Below are positions 43,006-44,055 of a stretch of DNA of 44,055 nt, one piece after another (positions within the stretch are counted from its first letter, which is position 1; every line of letters begins with the position of its first letter). The stretch is from the NCBI GenBank assembly GCA_049654905.1, contig JBASIS010000215.1, forward strand, positions 1 to 44,055, given 5' to 3'. The notes beneath the pieces are model-generated. The model was not told the DNA's origin. It made no database searches and saw only the letters and a list, made by a program, of their open reading frames with translations. A program made the position numbers and the translations under genes. This DNA is from M0108 sp049654905 (GTDB lineage Bacteria > Pseudomonadota > Gammaproteobacteria > Chromatiales > Chromatiaceae).

Positions 43006-44055
43006 TCAGTCATCAAAGCGCATGGTCACCGTGCATTGACCATTCTGTTCTTCAACCTTGAGGCCGTCGGCCTGGCGTCTGATCAAAAAGCCGGCCAGCT
43101 CCGCCAGGGCATCCGGATCATCCATCAGCCGCTCGGGGTTTGGGGGCTCATTGGCAAGGCGCAGCGGTCTGCCGGCATAGATGACACGGATTTGGCATTG
43201 GTATTCATCGAAGCGGGCCACGAGTTCGACACGGGGATCGTCCCTGTCCGCCAGTAGTCCATGGGCATAGACGGCATCCAGCAGTTCATGGGTGGCATGA
43301 TCCAGGCGCATCACCACCTCCGGGCGGGCACCCCACTGGTGCCCGAGGTGCCACAAGTGTTTGTTGACCGTTGCTGGCCATTGGGCATCGAGTGGAACGC
43401 TATGGGCCACGAACTGATGAACTCCCAGCCGGAATAGGGCGTTGAGCCCGATGGCAACGATCACTGCCAGCGCGACCATACTGGACAGCGAGGTATCGAT
43501 TATCCCCACGGAGTTGCTCGCATTCACCAACACCGTGTCGTGACCGATGGCGGCGATGAGCGCCAGGCCCAGGGTCAGGGTCTTGCGCGGGTCGAGCAGG
43601 CGCGAGGTGATGATCTTGATGCCGCCCAGGATAATGAATGACGCGACGAACATCAGTACGGCCCCGATCACCGGCGGCGCCAGCAGGGTCCAGAGGCTGG
43701 CCACGGGGGGGAAAAAGGCGAGGGCGATGAAGACCCCACCCAGCGCAAAGCCAACGATACGACTGGAAACACCGGTCGCCAGGGAGAGGCCGATGGCGCC
43801 GCCACTGGCGGTCTGGGCGACGCCATTGATCAGCGAGCAGGCGGCGTTGGTCAGGCCTTCGGCCATGAGCCCGCGGCCGATGCCGGCCATGTCCGGGCGC
43901 TTCCAGCCGGCGTCGTTGGCCCGCTGGGCGATGGTGAGGACGCCAAAGCAGTTGAAGGAGAGCGCCAGGCCGACGAGGAGAAATTCCGGCAACAGGGTCC
44001 AGTCGAAGGCCCAGCCAAACTGGCCGATGGGCGGAACCGCGAAGAGGGGGGCTTG
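43006..44055 (-). CDS. NCS2-type (uracil/xanthine) permease, 3' part, with extra C-terminal domain
   Basis: The last 349 codons of a gene that continues past the window edge; the frame is open to the final base, and the apparent TTG at 43992 is internal. Residues before and after it (FDWTLLPEFLLVGLALSFNC, then LTIAQRANDAGWKRPDM and ASGGAIGLSLATGV) match the second half of nucleobase-ascorbate/NCS2 transporters, including the Gln/Arg-Asn-Asp region before the last helices. After the final membrane segment, about 130 cytoplasmic residues follow. They run from PATVNKHLWHLGHQWGA to TVTMRFDD and look like a worn GHKL/anti-sigma-type ATPase fold. The substrate cannot be stated. It converges with rarA, with the palindromic repeat between them. 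Confidence 0.82.
   Translation of the reverse strand, partial: QAPLFAVPPIGQFGWAFDWTLLPEFLLVGLALSFNCFGVLTIAQRANDAGWKRPDMAGIGRGLMAEGLTNAACSLINGVAQTASGGAIGLSLATGVSSRIVGFALGGVFIALAFFPPVASLWTLLAPPVIGAVLMFVASFIILGGIKIITSRLLDPRKTLTLGLALIAAIGHDTVLVNASNSVGIIDTSLSSMVALAVIVAIGLNALFRLGVHQFVAHSVPLDAQWPATVNKHLWHLGHQWGARPEVVMRLDHATHELLDAVYAHGLLADRDDPRVELVARFDEYQCQIRVIYAGRPLRLANEPPNPERLMDDPDALAELAGFLIRRQADGLKVEEQNGQCTVTMRFDD

Overview
The window is GC-rich, almost gap-free chromosomal DNA from a Gram-negative bacterium. The block map/glnD - rpsB-tsf-pyrH-frr-uppS-cdsA-dxr-rseP-bamA-skp-lpxD-fabZ-lpxA-lpxB-rnhB, together with lolA-rarA, is the order typical of Gammaproteobacteria. A member of the Chromatiales or a relative is my best guess. 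That is inference from gene content and style, because no rRNA or taxon-specific gene is present. No tRNA, rRNA, CRISPR array, IS element or phage gene was seen.

Layout. (1) Positions 1-11648, all on the minus strand: an accessory, envelope-directed cluster dense in peptidases. It holds an M13 zinc peptidase, two CPBP membrane proteases of different subtypes, a TAP-like serine aminopeptidase, a Tat-exported TldD with a PmbA partner, and a YkuD L,D-transpeptidase. Two small exported proteins of unknown function share a domain, and a 38-bp copy of part of one of them lies as a remnant at 6478-6515. (2) 11923-16204, plus strand and divergent from region 1: a 1202-residue sensor with two periplasmic solute-binding domains and two separate kinase cores around a receiver, followed by a NarL-type response regulator. 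(3) 16417-20669: a DegP/DegQ protease, a membrane-anchored alpha/beta hydrolase, a calcium/sodium exchanger and a small exported coiled-coil protein. (4) 20845-24314, minus strand: glnD and map. (5) 24386-39229, plus strand: the translation / isoprenoid / phospholipid / outer-membrane-assembly / lipid A superoperon. It is preceded by a promoter, an intrinsic terminator and an rpsB leader in the position of t44/tff RNA. (6) 39272-44055: a YihY membrane protein, lolA-rarA, a 106-bp palindromic repeat that supplies the rarA stop codon, and the 3' part of an NCS2-type permease with an extra C-terminal domain, cut by the window edge.

How the genes work together. Regions 1-3 concentrate on proteolysis and remodelling in or near the envelope, next to a divergent two-component system. 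I propose, as inference only, that the sensor and regulator control the adjacent peptidase cluster. Region 5 builds the envelope: lipid carrier (Dxr, UppS), phospholipid (CdsA), lipid A (LpxD, LpxA, LpxB, with FabZ competing for the shared acyl substrate) and outer-membrane protein assembly and its stress response (BamA, Skp, RseP), alongside the ribosome factors RpsB, Tsf and Frr.

Limits: all functions are from reading the sequence and from memory of families. Nothing was searched or folded by software. Base-pairings were worked out by hand.
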